Shown here: piece after piece, positions 1-7,060 of the stretch
Layout of the letters: every line of letters starts with the position of its first letter
Position numbering within the stretch: the first letter of the stretch is position 1
Source of the DNA: a virus
IMG/VR virus record: IMGVR_UViG_3300033146_004797
Span: 1-27,264 of that record
Length of the DNA: 27,264 nucleotides
Direction: 5' to 3' (one strand)
The notes under the pieces: model-generated
The model's database searches: none
What the model saw: the letters and a program-made list of their open reading frames with translations, nothing else
What the model was told of the DNA's origin: nothing
Position numbers and translations under genes: made by a program

Positions 1-111
1 GAGGCTATTTATAATTATTTTAATTCTAATCGTGAAATTTTAGGACTTATAAACAATTACAGCTCGAAACAATTAATTAGGTTATTTCAACGAATACCGA
101 ATTGTTTATAA
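1..111 (+). CDS. C-terminal end of an unidentified gene (5' truncated)
   Basis: Frame 1 is open from the window edge to a TAA at 109-111, giving 36 residues that end in RLFQRIPNCL. Composition and strand match the genes downstream, and the next gene begins 33 bases later, so this is probably the tail of a real gene. The fragment is too short to name and no family is recognised. Confidence 0.45.
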   Translation, partial: EAIYNYFNSNREILGLINNYSSKQLIRLFQRIPNCL

Positions 112-144
112 CAGAAAACTTTAAACACCTTTTATAATAAAAAT

Positions 145-831
145 ATGAAAAAATTAAATATAATAAAAATAATTATAGAATTTTTTGGAGCTTTAATTAT
201 ATTAATATTTTTAGCGGATTATTTACGTAGTTCTTATAGTCTTGTATTAACAACATTTTATCAAATTTGGGACAAAACAATAAGACCGCACGCTATAAGT
301 AGATATGCTTCTGTTTTTGCATTTGCAAGTTTGTATATAATAATTTTTTTTTCATCTAATAATAAGAAATTCCAATTATTAATTAAGATTTTATTTGTAG
401 TTTTAGATGTTATTTTATTAGCGATAATTTATGACGAAAATATTTTAAATTATGCTAGGGTAGCCGCTTATGGTTTTGCGGTGTATTCCGGATTAATTAC
501 TTTTTTTATAGGTTCAATAATTTTAAATATTATAGATAAAGTAAAGCCCAAAAAAGAGGAGAGCAACATAAACGAATTAAAAAGTTTAAAAAAGAGTTTT
601 GAAGAGTTACAAGCAGAAAATAAAGAGTTGAATTACACTATAGATGTAATTCAGAATCAATTAAAAAACAATGATTTAAAACCTTTAATACCTTACGCTT
701 TAAAAACACTTTCTATGTCTTTAAACATGCGTAAAGACAACGATTTTAGCAAAGTCAAGGATTACGATCTGTTTTTAAAATTTAAAGACTTTGAGGGGTA
801 CAAATTAATAAATAAAAAATGGAAAAAATGA
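145..831 (+). CDS. Membrane protein with about four spans and a cytoplasmic-type coiled coil, unknown function
   Basis: The 228-residue product is not recognised. Hydrophobic segments at about residues 8-25, 53-70, 78-97 and 105-131 predict roughly four membrane spans. A charged heptad-like stretch at about 140-175 (EELQAENKEL and following) predicts a coiled coil, and the end is lysine-rich. The ATG follows an A-rich leader with no Shine-Dalgarno site, as in most genes here. Its end overlaps the start of the next membrane-protein gene, so the two are probably translated together and may form a membrane complex. A holin or superinfection-exclusion role is possible from topology alone; no family motif supports either. 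Confidence 0.8.
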   Translation: MKKLNIIKIIIEFFGALIILIFLADYLRSSYSLVLTTFYQIWDKTIRPHAISRYASVFAFASLYIIIFFSSNNKKFQLLIKILFVVLDVILLAIIYDENILNYARVAAYGFAVYSGLITFFIGSIILNIIDKVKPKKEESNINELKSLKKSFEELQAENKELNYTIDVIQNQLKNNDLKPLIPYALKTLSMSLNMRKDNDFSKVKDYDLFLKFKDFEGYKLINKKWKK

Positions 832-1496
832 AAAATAAAATAAAATACAAAAATTTATATAGTTTTAAAAAATTAAATATGAAATTAATAAAATGGATTG
901 CAGGGTTGTTGGGTCTTTTAAGTACGTTTATCATTGTAGATAAATTGTTCGATTTAAGCAAATTAAAACCAATTACAACAAGTATTTTTAATTTGGATAT
1001 AGTTAAGGAAAACAAAACGATTGTTTATGGATTTCTTATATTAATAATTTTCTTTATTATTAGTTTTTTGAAATCCTCTAAATTTAAGAAGACTAAAGAA
1101 AATTTGATTTATATAACTTTTATCTTGTTTTTTGTTGCTAATTTGGTTGGAATAAATATGTTGCAACATGGGCATAATAAAATTGATGAAGTTGTTGAAG
1201 TTATAATTCCAGAAAATAATTTACGATTTGAAACAAATTATCAAACCGATACGATTAATTATAGATTTACACAAGTAACGAGAAATATCTCAAATAAGAT
1301 TGATAGTATAATCCCCTTTGCGAATACAAATGAGAATAATGAAGTTTTTGGGGTCGCACATGTTGCAGGATACAGAAATATAGATTTATATTACATTAAC
1401 AGTCCTGAAAAAATAGAAGCATATAAAAGACTACAAACGCTAACAGCGAAAGAACAACTAAGAGAATTATATAAATTTATAAAATATAATAATTAG
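819..1496 (+). CDS. Membrane protein with two to three spans and a soluble C-terminal domain, unknown function
   Basis: The 225-residue product is not recognised. It has a very basic N-terminus, hydrophobic segments at about residues 24-41, 68-84 and 96-113, and a hydrophilic C-terminal domain of about 110 residues. Three starts are possible: 819, 828 (which forms a classical ATGA overlap with the TGA of the previous gene) and 879 (which begins just before the first span). I give the longest; 828 is at least as likely. It sits between another membrane-protein gene and a soluble unknown and is probably co-transcribed with both. The C-terminal region has no recognisable catalytic signature. Confidence 0.78.
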   Translation: MEKMKNKIKYKNLYSFKKLNMKLIKWIAGLLGLLSTFIIVDKLFDLSKLKPITTSIFNLDIVKENKTIVYGFLILIIFFIISFLKSSKFKKTKENLIYITFILFFVANLVGINMLQHGHNKIDEVVEVIIPENNLRFETNYQTDTINYRFTQVTRNISNKIDSIIPFANTNENNEVFGVAHVAGYRNIDLYYINSPEKIEAYKRLQTLTAKEQLRELYKFIKYNN

Positions 1497-1500
1497 AATT

Positions 1501-2091
1501 ATGTATAAGATAGGTAATTGTATATTTGCAAAAGATTTTGAACCTCTTATTATATCGAATATAGACCTAAAAAATGGAAATATTTTTGCGATTCCTTTTG
1601 ATTTTGAGAGATTAAATAAGTCTATAAAAACAGAGATAGAACAATCACACGAGGTTAAGATTTTTAATAATATTTCCCGAAAAGGGATTAAAGTAAATAA
1701 ATCTGAAGTTTATATACCGGAAATTGATTTAACTTTTTACCTTATGCAATTAATTAGATATGTAATTAAAAAAATATTAGGCGAGCCTCTCCCCTACTAT
1801 AAACTTTTTATATTGCAAGAATTTGCATATTCTTCTAAGAAACAGTACATTAGTAAACAAAAGAGTAAGAAACTTTTTAATGATAATGTTTATTTAAAAG
1901 ATAAAAAAGATTTAATAAGATTTTGGCAAAGAGTTATAAAATCAAAAAATGATATATCTGCAATAAAACCATATTCTTTCTTTAATCAAATAAAATTTGA
2001 ATTTGGAGATAAATATAAAGAAAGTCAGATAATTACGACTTTTAATAAAATAATAGAATATAAACTTTTTAATAAAACAAAAATAAGATGA
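1501..2091 (+). CDS. Unknown 196-residue basic protein
   Basis: No family is recognised. The protein is soluble and rich in Lys, Ile and Phe, with a mixed alpha/beta-looking N-terminal half and a basic helical C-terminal half. It starts 4 bases after the stop of the preceding membrane-protein gene and ends in an ATGA overlap with the next gene, so it belongs to the same operon. No signal peptide, transmembrane segment or endolysin motif is visible, although this is a position where a lysis enzyme might be expected. Confidence 0.75.
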   Translation: MYKIGNCIFAKDFEPLIISNIDLKNGNIFAIPFDFERLNKSIKTEIEQSHEVKIFNNISRKGIKVNKSEVYIPEIDLTFYLMQLIRYVIKKILGEPLPYYKLFILQEFAYSSKKQYISKQKSKKLFNDNVYLKDKKDLIRFWQRVIKSKNDISAIKPYSFFNQIKFEFGDKYKESQIITTFNKIIEYKLFNKTKIR

Positions 2092-2453
2092 AAACAAACA
2101 ATTTAATTTTAGGGGTGTTAATAGGTGCAGGAATTGTCGTCGGTGTGTTATTGTATCATGGGTGCAATTCATCAAATGCTTCAAGTATTCAGCTTCAAAA
2201 TGCAGTTAATGAAGTCTTAAAACCTTTTGAAGAAAATATATTCAATCAATTTCAAGACCAAAATACAAAAATTGAAATTTTAGACGTACAGCAAAAGGAA
2301 ATAATCGAAAAAACAAATGAAATTATTGAAAAGATTAACATTATTACAGACACTTTAAATTCTGTGAATTACAAAACTGATTATTTGATCTATGGGAATA
2401 ATCGGATTTTTAAAGCAATTACAAATAATGATTTAAACACAATAAATAATTAA
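2088..2453 (+). CDS. Small membrane-anchored coiled-coil protein; possible inner-membrane spanin
   Basis: The 121-residue product has one N-terminal hydrophobic span (about 6-24, glycine-rich) followed by Cys26 and a helical, coiled-coil-like region at about 35-95. This single N-terminal anchor plus periplasmic coiled coil matches the layout of Rz-type inner-membrane spanins, which help fuse inner and outer membranes at lysis. The cysteine gives a poor lipobox (L-Y-H-G-C), so a lipoprotein is less likely. The ATG overlaps the previous stop (ATGA). The two upstream genes also encode membrane proteins, which fits a lysis or host-envelope group, but no endolysin is seen nearby. The function is inferred from topology only. 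Confidence 0.7.
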   Translation: MKTNNLILGVLIGAGIVVGVLLYHGCNSSNASSIQLQNAVNEVLKPFEENIFNQFQDQNTKIEILDVQQKEIIEKTNEIIEKINIITDTLNSVNYKTDYLIYGNNRIFKAITNNDLNTINN

Positions 2454-2455
2454 AA

Positions 2456-2827
2456 ATGAAAACAAAATACAGGAATTTTTTTAAATTAACAATTAAAAGT
2501 AGAGTTAATAATTTGTTTTTAGAGTTCGGCTTCCCAGTTTCTAAATTCCAAAAATTTATTGCAGGAGCTCAAAAACCCACAATTCAAGATTATGAAATAA
2601 TCGACAGAGTTATTGCATTTCTTAAAGAGGACTTAATTAAAAATGGCATAAAAAGTAAATATTTTCATGTAAGCCGAATAAAATCTATTTTTGCAAAAGA
2701 AAGCAAAACTTTTGATGGAACGTATCTTGAAACTCTTTTAATGTCAAACGTAGAAGAATATAAGAAAAAAGTAGATGAATATAATTTAAGGGTAAAGAAA
2801 ATGGCATTAAACAATTTTTATTTATGA
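2456..2827 (+). CDS. Small basic protein with a possible helix-turn-helix
   Basis: This 123-residue, lysine-rich soluble protein starts 2 bases after the previous stop and ends in an ATGA overlap with the next gene. Residues about 22-55 (FGFPVSKFQKFIAGAQKPTI and the helix that follows) look loosely like the turn and recognition helix of XRE-type DNA-binding domains. The match is by eye and incomplete, so regulation of the late genes is only a guess. No other family is recognised. Confidence 0.72.
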   Translation: MKTKYRNFFKLTIKSRVNNLFLEFGFPVSKFQKFIAGAQKPTIQDYEIIDRVIAFLKEDLIKNGIKSKYFHVSRIKSIFAKESKTFDGTYLETLLMSNVEEYKKKVDEYNLRVKKMALNNFYL

Positions 2828-3330
2828 AACAAATTGACTTTTTAAAATTAATTGAAATTGCAAAAGTTGATAATGGCTTTATTCCTGCAAATTCTAATGC
2901 AATAAAAATACATGAAAATTTGCAAGAAGGAGAAATTGCGGTTTTTAAAACGGCAAATAGTCGGGATTTAAAGTTTCATCAAAATTATTTTGTTTTTTTA
3001 AACTTTATTTATGATTTATTACCTCAAAAATTTAAAAAAGAAGTAAAGAAGAAAAATTTTTATATTTTTTTGAAGTATGCAAAAAACGAAATTGAAATTT
3101 TATTTACGTTTAAAAATGGTTTACAAATAATACAACCAATTTCAATTTCGTTTTCAAATTTTGATGAGTTGCAATTTAGAAACTATATAAAAGAACAATT
3201 ACCTTTTATTTATTCCGAGATTATAGACAAATTGTTTAACGAGCATGAGGCAAAAAACGTTATTGAACTTATTGAAAATGAATTTGAAAAGTTCTTCGGA
3301 GTGTTAGAAAAACAATATAAAAATAAATGA
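2824..3330 (+). CDS. DUF1367-like phage protein
   Basis: The 168-residue product shows two hallmarks of the phage DUF1367 family in the usual order. The first is an FHQNYFVFLNFIYD block near residues 51-64, corresponding to the FHRxFFALLNL core. The second is ISISFSNFDELQF near 106-118, corresponding to the SISFxxMDExEF block. Family members are about 170-220 residues, so this is a short but complete member. DUF1367 proteins are common in phages of Enterobacteriaceae and other Gram-negatives, often near recombination or late-control genes; their biochemical role is not established. The start overlaps the preceding stop. The gene is the last confident one before the weakly coding gap. A lab-level function cannot be assigned. 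Confidence 0.72.
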   Translation: MKQIDFLKLIEIAKVDNGFIPANSNAIKIHENLQEGEIAVFKTANSRDLKFHQNYFVFLNFIYDLLPQKFKKEVKKKNFYIFLKYAKNEIEILFTFKNGLQIIQPISISFSNFDELQFRNYIKEQLPFIYSEIIDKLFNEHEAKNVIELIENEFEKFFGVLEKQYKNK

Positions 3331-3386
3331 TTAAGGAGAAAATACTAAATTTATATGCAGGGATAAAAACAGATTTGTTATTTTAA
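3327..3386 (+). other. Tiny ORF (19 codons) coupled to the preceding stop; possibly a methylase-gene remnant
   Basis: An ATGA overlap with the DUF1367-like gene opens a 19-residue reading frame containing ILNLYAGI. That string resembles the N-terminal motif (LNLYAGIGGN) of phage DNA cytosine methylase-like proteins, but the frame stops straight after it. It may be a decayed gene start, a leader peptide or chance. Coding status is uncertain. Confidence 0.25.
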
Positions 3387-3399
3387 AAAATAGAAGCAA

Positions 3400-3570
3400 A
3401 TGATTAAACAATTTTTACTTAAAGATAAAATAATAAAATTAACAATTTTATATATTTACGAAAATAAAAAAGAAGTTAAAACAGAACTAAAAGACTTAAT
3501 AAAAAAATATGCTGATTTTTTGCATATTAAAATAAAAAGACATGAAAAGAACTTTTTTACAGTTCATTGA
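3400..3570 (+). CDS. Small basic hypothetical protein, 56 residues
   Basis: An ATG at 3400 opens a 56-residue frame ending at TGA 3568-3570. The peptide begins MIKQFLLKDK and is rich in Lys and Ile, with a likely helical centre. The A-rich leader, AT-rich codon use and + strand orientation match neighbouring genes. It is one of the few plausible coding frames in the 440-base gap before the packaging operon. No family is recognised. Confidence 0.45.
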   Translation: MIKQFLLKDKIIKLTILYIYENKKEVKTELKDLIKKYADFLHIKIKRHEKNFFTVH

Positions 3571-3622
3571 TGCAGAAGGCTCTGGGACGACAAGAATAAA
3601 TGATTTTTTTAATAGTATCTGA
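3542..3622 (+). other. Tiny ORF (26 codons) overlapping the previous small ORF
   Basis: An ATG at 3542 opens a 26-residue frame containing AEGSGTTRINDFF, ending at TGA 3620-3622. It overlaps the 56-residue ORF by 29 bases in another frame. The local sequence is more GC-rich and more protein-like than its surroundings, so it could be a true micro-gene or a remnant of a larger gene. Not recognised. Confidence 0.25.
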
Positions 3623-3771
3623 AAATTAATTATATTCTTTATTGCACAAATGTAGATTAATATTAATCTGTAGAAAAACGATTTGTTGCATATCTATTTA
3701 ATTCTAAAAAATGATATATTTGCTTTTTAACTAAAATTTCATTATTTTTACTTTTTAATCCAGAACACAAG
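3623..3771 (+). promoter_or_regulatory. Upstream region of the packaging operon, with a TAnnTTTG promoter element and a palindrome
   Basis: No coding frame is supported here. A perfect Bacteroidota -7 box, TATATTTG, lies at 3715-3722, about 50 bases before the first packaging gene. The TTTG at 3682-3685 is too far away (29 bases) to be a canonical -33 element, so the promoter is half-supported. Upstream at 3654-3669 is a perfect 16-base palindrome, AGATTAATATTAATCT, which could bind a dimeric regulator. In a genome this AT-rich, either short motif could arise by chance. Confidence 0.4.
3654..3669. repeat. Perfect 16-base palindrome, candidate operator
   Basis: AGATTAATATTAATCT is a perfect inverted repeat with no spacer, in the non-coding gap about 46 bases upstream of the -7 box at 3715. 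Partial outer arms (ACAAAT at 3646-3651 and ATTTGT at 3681-3686) flank it asymmetrically. An operator for the packaging operon is inferred from position. Confidence 0.4.
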
Positions 3772-4821
3772 ATGATAACAGATACTTTTAAGGAAACAAA
3801 AAATAAAAAATTCAATTCTTTTAAAACTAAGAAATTGACCCAAGCAGAAAAGAAAAAAACAGATTCTTTTTTTACACAAAGAATCTCAAAAAGTTTAGAG
3901 ACTTCATATAAAGTCCTTAATCGAATCAAGGATTTAAAAGACCTCCCCGAAAAAAACAAACAAATAGAAATTTTAACTACTAAAAATATTCTAAGTACAG
4001 AAATTTTTGAAGTAATTAGCAAATCCGAAAGTATTAGAAATGTAATTGCAGGGTTTGTTGTTATTGCAAAACCAGCAGCAAACATAATTAAAAATTATAA
4101 AGTAGAACAAATTGTATATCGTAATTATTACGCGAAATTCAAAACAAAATATCAAAAAATTGTAGATAATATCAATTCGGAATCAGAAAAAAAACTTTTT
4201 CACCATTTAAAATATTTTATTATCTATACTGGAAATAATAATTATTTAGTTACAACTTCTGCAAATCCTAAAATTTCGGCTTATACGGAAAGTTACACAA
4301 TAATGAATAGTTTAGAAGCTGTAAATTTTTTCAATAAATTCTGGGAAACAGAGAAGAAACAGGAGATGATTTTACCAAAAAAAAATGAATTAATTGAGAA
4401 TATAAATATGCACGGACACCCCCCTTTTTCAATTATCGAAAAAATAACAGAAAAGGAAATAATAGAAAAATTGACTTTAATTACGCAAGTAGGAGGTAAA
4501 AAATTTTTTAAAAGATTAGAATCTTTATTAGAACAAAGAAAAATAAAAGACATAGAGTTTAATTTTAGCGATTTTATTATAAAGATGAATACAGAAACTT
4601 TTAATGAAGCTGTAAGAATTAACAATCTATATACAAAGAATAAGATTAAATTTTATAATAATCATATTAAAATTATTTTGGCAAAAACAAAAAACAATTT
4701 TTATGTTATAAATAGCACTTCTAATGGGTTAAGTAATTCAAAATATGAATATACCAAAACAACAAATAACAGCAAAGATTATAAATTCTTTATAAACTTT
4801 GTTGATAAATATTTTAAATAA
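3772..4821 (+). CDS. Phospholipase D-like (PLD superfamily) phage protein next to the terminase genes
   Basis: The 349-residue product contains two equally spaced motif sets. The first is H145-x-K147, S163-x-N165 and E173; the second is H298-x-K300, S317-x-N318-type and E326. In both halves K-to-N is 18 residues and N-to-E is 8. This is the arrangement of the bilobal PLD fold, where two HxK motifs form one active site in nucleases and phosphatidyltransferases. The usual HKD aspartate is not evident in either half, so activity may be altered. The N-terminal 110 residues are lysine-rich and probably an added region. The gene lies 12 bases before the small terminase gene, so a DNA-handling role in packaging is a reasonable inference but not shown. 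Structural duplication with lost catalysis is an alternative. Confidence 0.65.
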   Translation: MITDTFKETKNKKFNSFKTKKLTQAEKKKTDSFFTQRISKSLETSYKVLNRIKDLKDLPEKNKQIEILTTKNILSTEIFEVISKSESIRNVIAGFVVIAKPAANIIKNYKVEQIVYRNYYAKFKTKYQKIVDNINSESEKKLFHHLKYFIIYTGNNNYLVTTSANPKISAYTESYTIMNSLEAVNFFNKFWETEKKQEMILPKKNELIENINMHGHPPFSIIEKITEKEIIEKLTLITQVGGKKFFKRLESLLEQRKIKDIEFNFSDFIIKMNTETFNEAVRINNLYTKNKIKFYNNHIKIILAKTKNNFYVINSTSNGLSNSKYEYTKTTNNSKDYKFFINFVDKYFK

Positions 4822-4833
4822 AAAATAATAAAT

Positions 4834-5313
4834 ATGCCAGCAAAAAAAGGAAATACACATGGGAAGCAATTCTCCAAAGATTATCAACCTGCTGAAATTT
4901 GGACAGAAAAGAATGCTTTGAAATTAGGAAACGACCTGATAGCGTGGCTATTAGAAAAGGAGACCAATATTTTCTTTTTAGAATTTTTAGTAATTGATAA
5001 CGATTATAGCGAAACCTTAACGGCTTATCTGTCAGGCAAATTCAAGTCGTTTTCTAGACTTTTGTTTCGGGCAAAAAAAATTCAAGAAGCTAAACTTCTA
5101 AAATATGGCGTTTTAGATAAACTAAATTCATCTATGACAAAATTTGTTTTAATTAATAATCATGGATATACAGACAGAAAAGAGGTTGAAAACACTATTA
5201 TTCAGACAGATGCAGAGAAATTAGCGTTGGTTAAGAAAATAAACTTTATTGAAAGTGGACAAAAAGTAGAAGAGGAAATTGAGTCCTACATTGAAGAAGA
5301 CACAAACGATTAA
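4834..5313 (+). CDS. terS: Terminase small subunit
   Basis: The small terminase binds the phage DNA end or packaging site and hands it to the large subunit. This 159-residue protein fits the length of the family. Its region near residues 91-117 (GVLDKLNSSMTKFVLINNHG then YTDRKE) matches the conserved C-terminal block seen in small terminases of Bacteroidota phages, where a 'KLNxxMTxFxLKNNHGxxD' pattern recurs. The N-terminus (MPAKKGNTHGKQF) is basic, and the end is acidic (EEEIESYIEED). Its stop overlaps the ATG of the large-subunit gene by one base, the usual gene order. The assignment rests on motif and synteny together. Confidence 0.8.
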   Translation: MPAKKGNTHGKQFSKDYQPAEIWTEKNALKLGNDLIAWLLEKETNIFFLEFLVIDNDYSETLTAYLSGKFKSFSRLLFRAKKIQEAKLLKYGVLDKLNSSMTKFVLINNHGYTDRKEVENTIIQTDAEKLALVKKINFIESGQKVEEEIESYIEEDTND

Positions 5314-6524
5314 TGGATTTTAGCATAAAATATAAACCTCTTTTTAAATTAAACAAAAATGTTCGTTATATTGTTGTAACTGGAGGACGTGGTAGTGGGA
5401 AATCTACAGCTGTAAGTCATTTTATCCACAATAAAATGTTTGAAACTGACAATGTTATTTTGCATACAAGAGTGACTATGACCTCTGCTAAAATTTCAGT
5501 AATTCCGGAGTTTCAAAAAGTTATAAATAATATTAATACTTCCGATTTTTTTGCAATAAATAGAAATCAAATAATAAATACTTATTCTAAAGCTACTTTA
5601 AATTTTAAAGGATTAAAAACAGGCTCTTTAATCCAAACTGCACAGCTTAAAAGTGTAACAGACTTAAACATTTGGGTACTAGACGAAGCTGAAGAATTGC
5701 ACGATGAAGGTGTTTTTGATGATATAGACGAAAGTATAAGACGCTTAGGTTATCAAAATATTGTAATTCTAGTTTTAAATACTTATAGGATAACTAAAAC
5801 CCATTTTATATATAAAAGGTTTTTTGAAAATGCGGGGGTACAAGGTGGTTTTAATGGATTAAAAGGTAATACTCTATATATTCATACTTCTTATTTAGAT
5901 AATTATAAAAATTTAAACAAGTCTTTTTTATCTGTAATCCAACATACAAAAAAAACTAATTTTGAAAAATACGAATATAGATATTTAGGCAAATTTAGAG
6001 ATAAAAGTGAGGGTGTTATTTTTGCGAAATGGAGTTATGGATCGTTTGACAAGTCGTTACCAGCGGTATATGGCATGGATTTTGGAGTGCTAGACCCTGA
6101 CTGCTTGGTCAAAGTTGCCGTTGACAGGAAGGCTAAAAAGTTGTATATTCATGAGGTTTTTTATGAGAATAATTTAAGTACCGAACAATTAAAGTCTAAG
6201 GTTTATAAATTCCTAAATAAAAAAGATTTGGTTGTTGCAGATAGTTCCGGCAAACGAACAATTAAAGACTTGCAGGATTTAGGTTTTAATTTTGTGCCAT
6301 CTAAAAAGGGAGACGGATCAGTTGTAGAAGGCATAAAAAAAATATTAAGTTTTGATATTATTATAACACCAGAAAGCGTAAATCTTGCAATAGAATTAAA
6401 TAATTACAGCTGGAGCGATAAAAAGGCGGAAATCCCAATTGATGCTTATAACCACGCTATTGATCCAGTACGTTACACTTTAGAGAAATTAGTAAAAGAC
6501 ACTGCTAAAATGATTAGATACTAA
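5313..6524 (+). CDS. terL: Terminase large subunit (ATPase-nuclease DNA packaging motor)
   Basis: This motor pumps DNA into the procapsid and cuts the concatemer. In the 403-residue product the N-terminal ATPase has a Walker A motif GGRGSGKS (24-31) and a Walker B motif IWVLDE with D124 and E125. The C-terminal RNase H-like nuclease shows MDFG with D256, VADSSG with D310 and HAIDPVRY with D384, in the expected order and spacing. Length is normal for the PBSX/Terminase_3-like group. It follows the small subunit directly and ends 3 bases before a strong hairpin terminator, so it closes the packaging operon. Identification is close to certain; the packaging strategy (cos or headful) cannot be told from the window. 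Confidence 0.97.
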   Translation: MDFSIKYKPLFKLNKNVRYIVVTGGRGSGKSTAVSHFIHNKMFETDNVILHTRVTMTSAKISVIPEFQKVINNINTSDFFAINRNQIINTYSKATLNFKGLKTGSLIQTAQLKSVTDLNIWVLDEAEELHDEGVFDDIDESIRRLGYQNIVILVLNTYRITKTHFIYKRFFENAGVQGGFNGLKGNTLYIHTSYLDNYKNLNKSFLSVIQHTKKTNFEKYEYRYLGKFRDKSEGVIFAKWSYGSFDKSLPAVYGMDFGVLDPDCLVKVAVDRKAKKLYIHEVFYENNLSTEQLKSKVYKFLNKKDLVVADSSGKRTIKDLQDLGFNFVPSKKGDGSVVEGIKKILSFDIIITPESVNLAIELNNYSWSDKKAEIPIDAYNHAIDPVRYTLEKLVKDTAKMIRY

Positions 6525-6526
6525 AA

Positions 6527-6553
6527 AACCTGTTTGCATTTTGCAAACAGGTT
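6527..6553 (+). terminator. Hairpin terminator after terL, 12-base-pair stem
   Basis: AACCTGTTTGCA at 6527-6538 pairs perfectly with TGCAAACAGGTT at 6542-6553 around a TTT loop. It begins 3 bases after the terL stop and is the most GC-rich hairpin in the gap. On the + strand it is followed by A's rather than T's, but the A-run at 6523-6528 gives a T-tract for transcription arriving on the minus strand. It therefore may serve mainly the convergent minus-strand gene. Confidence 0.75.
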
Positions 6554-6564
6554 AAAACCGAAAT

Positions 6565-6604
6565 ATAAACTAACAAATAAATTATATTTGTTAGTTTATT
6601 TTTC
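6565..6604 (+). terminator. Second hairpin terminator between convergent genes, 15-base-pair stem with T-tract
   Basis: The left arm at 6565-6579 (ATAAACTAACAAATA) pairs perfectly with the right arm at 6585-6599 around a 5-base loop, and TTTTT follows. This is a good intrinsic terminator for the packaging operon on the + strand, and it ends just before the stop of the minus-strand gene at 6609. With the preceding hairpin it forms a back-to-back pair insulating convergent transcripts. Confidence 0.8.
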
Positions 6605-6608
6605 TACA

Positions 6609-6953
6609 TTAAAATCCTATTAATTTAACTTTAAAATTAGTATCAGTATTAAGCTGGGAATTTATTTTACTTTCAAGATGCTCGCATATAAATTCTTCAC
6701 ATTCTTCTAATACCGCACTTTTTTTGTATGTAGCGTTATTGTCATTGTCCCAAATTTTAATACCCGGATTGTTTGTCCAAGAATTTTCAGATGCTTGTGT
6801 GGACTCATAAAATTTAGCTGTACTGTCTTTCGTTAAATTAAAAATAATTCCAATAAATTGATACGAAACAAATGTTCCGTTGTTATTAAAATTAGATTTT
6901 CTTACTACTGCGTTTAAATTTCTTTTGTTTACTGTTACTGTTACATTTTTCAT
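6609..6953 (-). CDS. Unknown 114-residue protein, minus strand
   Basis: One of two minus-strand genes in the window. The protein starts MKNVTVTVNKRNLNA, has a beta-rich first half and an acidic helix with two cysteines (ECEEFICEH) at about 83-91, and ends in another beta-like segment. No family is recognised and there is no signal peptide. A near-consensus Bacteroidota promoter lies upstream on the minus strand (7029-6998), giving a predicted leader of about 40 bases. Two TTTGCAAA palindromes sit just upstream of that promoter. Its place between terL and portal, with its own regulation, suggests expression at a different time from the virion genes. Accessory (moron-like) is the fairest label. 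Confidence 0.72.
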   Translation of the reverse strand: MKNVTVTVNKRNLNAVVRKSNFNNNGTFVSYQFIGIIFNLTKDSTAKFYESTQASENSWTNNPGIKIWDNDNNATYKKSAVLEECEEFICEHLESKINSQLNTDTNFKVKLIGF

Positions 6954-6997
6954 AATTTAATAAATTTAATTGTTTATATTTCGTTTTATTTATAGTA

Positions 6998-7029
6998 CAA
7001 ATATAATACAAAAAAAAACAATATGCAAG
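6998..7029 (-). promoter_or_regulatory. Bacteroidota-type promoter for the minus-strand gene at 6609-6953
   Basis: On the minus strand the sequence reads CTTG (7029-7026), 20 bases, then TATATTTG (7005-6998). This matches the Bacteroidota consensus TTTG-N19/20-TAnnTTTG with one change in the -33 box and a perfect -7 box. Transcription would start near 6990, about 37 bases before the ATG. It is the best complete promoter seen in the window. Confidence 0.65.
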
Positions 7030-7032
7030 TTT

Positions 7033-7060
7033 TTTGCAAAGTTTTTTGCCTTTTTGCAAA
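7033..7060. repeat. Two identical TTTGCAAA palindromes exactly 20 bases apart; candidate regulator sites
   Basis: TTTGCAAA occurs at 7033-7040 and 7053-7060, each inside a longer near-repeat (TTTTTGCAAAGTTTTTT). A degenerate third copy (GCAAGTTTTTT) precedes them at 7025-7035. A spacing of 20 bases is close to two helical turns, so two dimers would bind the same DNA face. They lie immediately upstream of the -33 box of the minus-strand promoter, a position typical for an activator or for cooperative repression. The small HTH protein encoded next door is the obvious candidate ligand (inference). Confidence 0.5.

Noticed and set aside
3647-3654. Minus-strand TACATTTG box
   Set aside because: It matches the -7 consensus, but no -33 partner and no minus-strand gene lies downstream; likely chance in AT-rich DNA.
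3663-4085. Minus-strand open frame of 140 codons
   Set aside because: Overlaps the PLD-like gene in antisense; Phe/Leu/Ser-rich composition is typical of the reverse of Lys/Glu-rich coding sequence.
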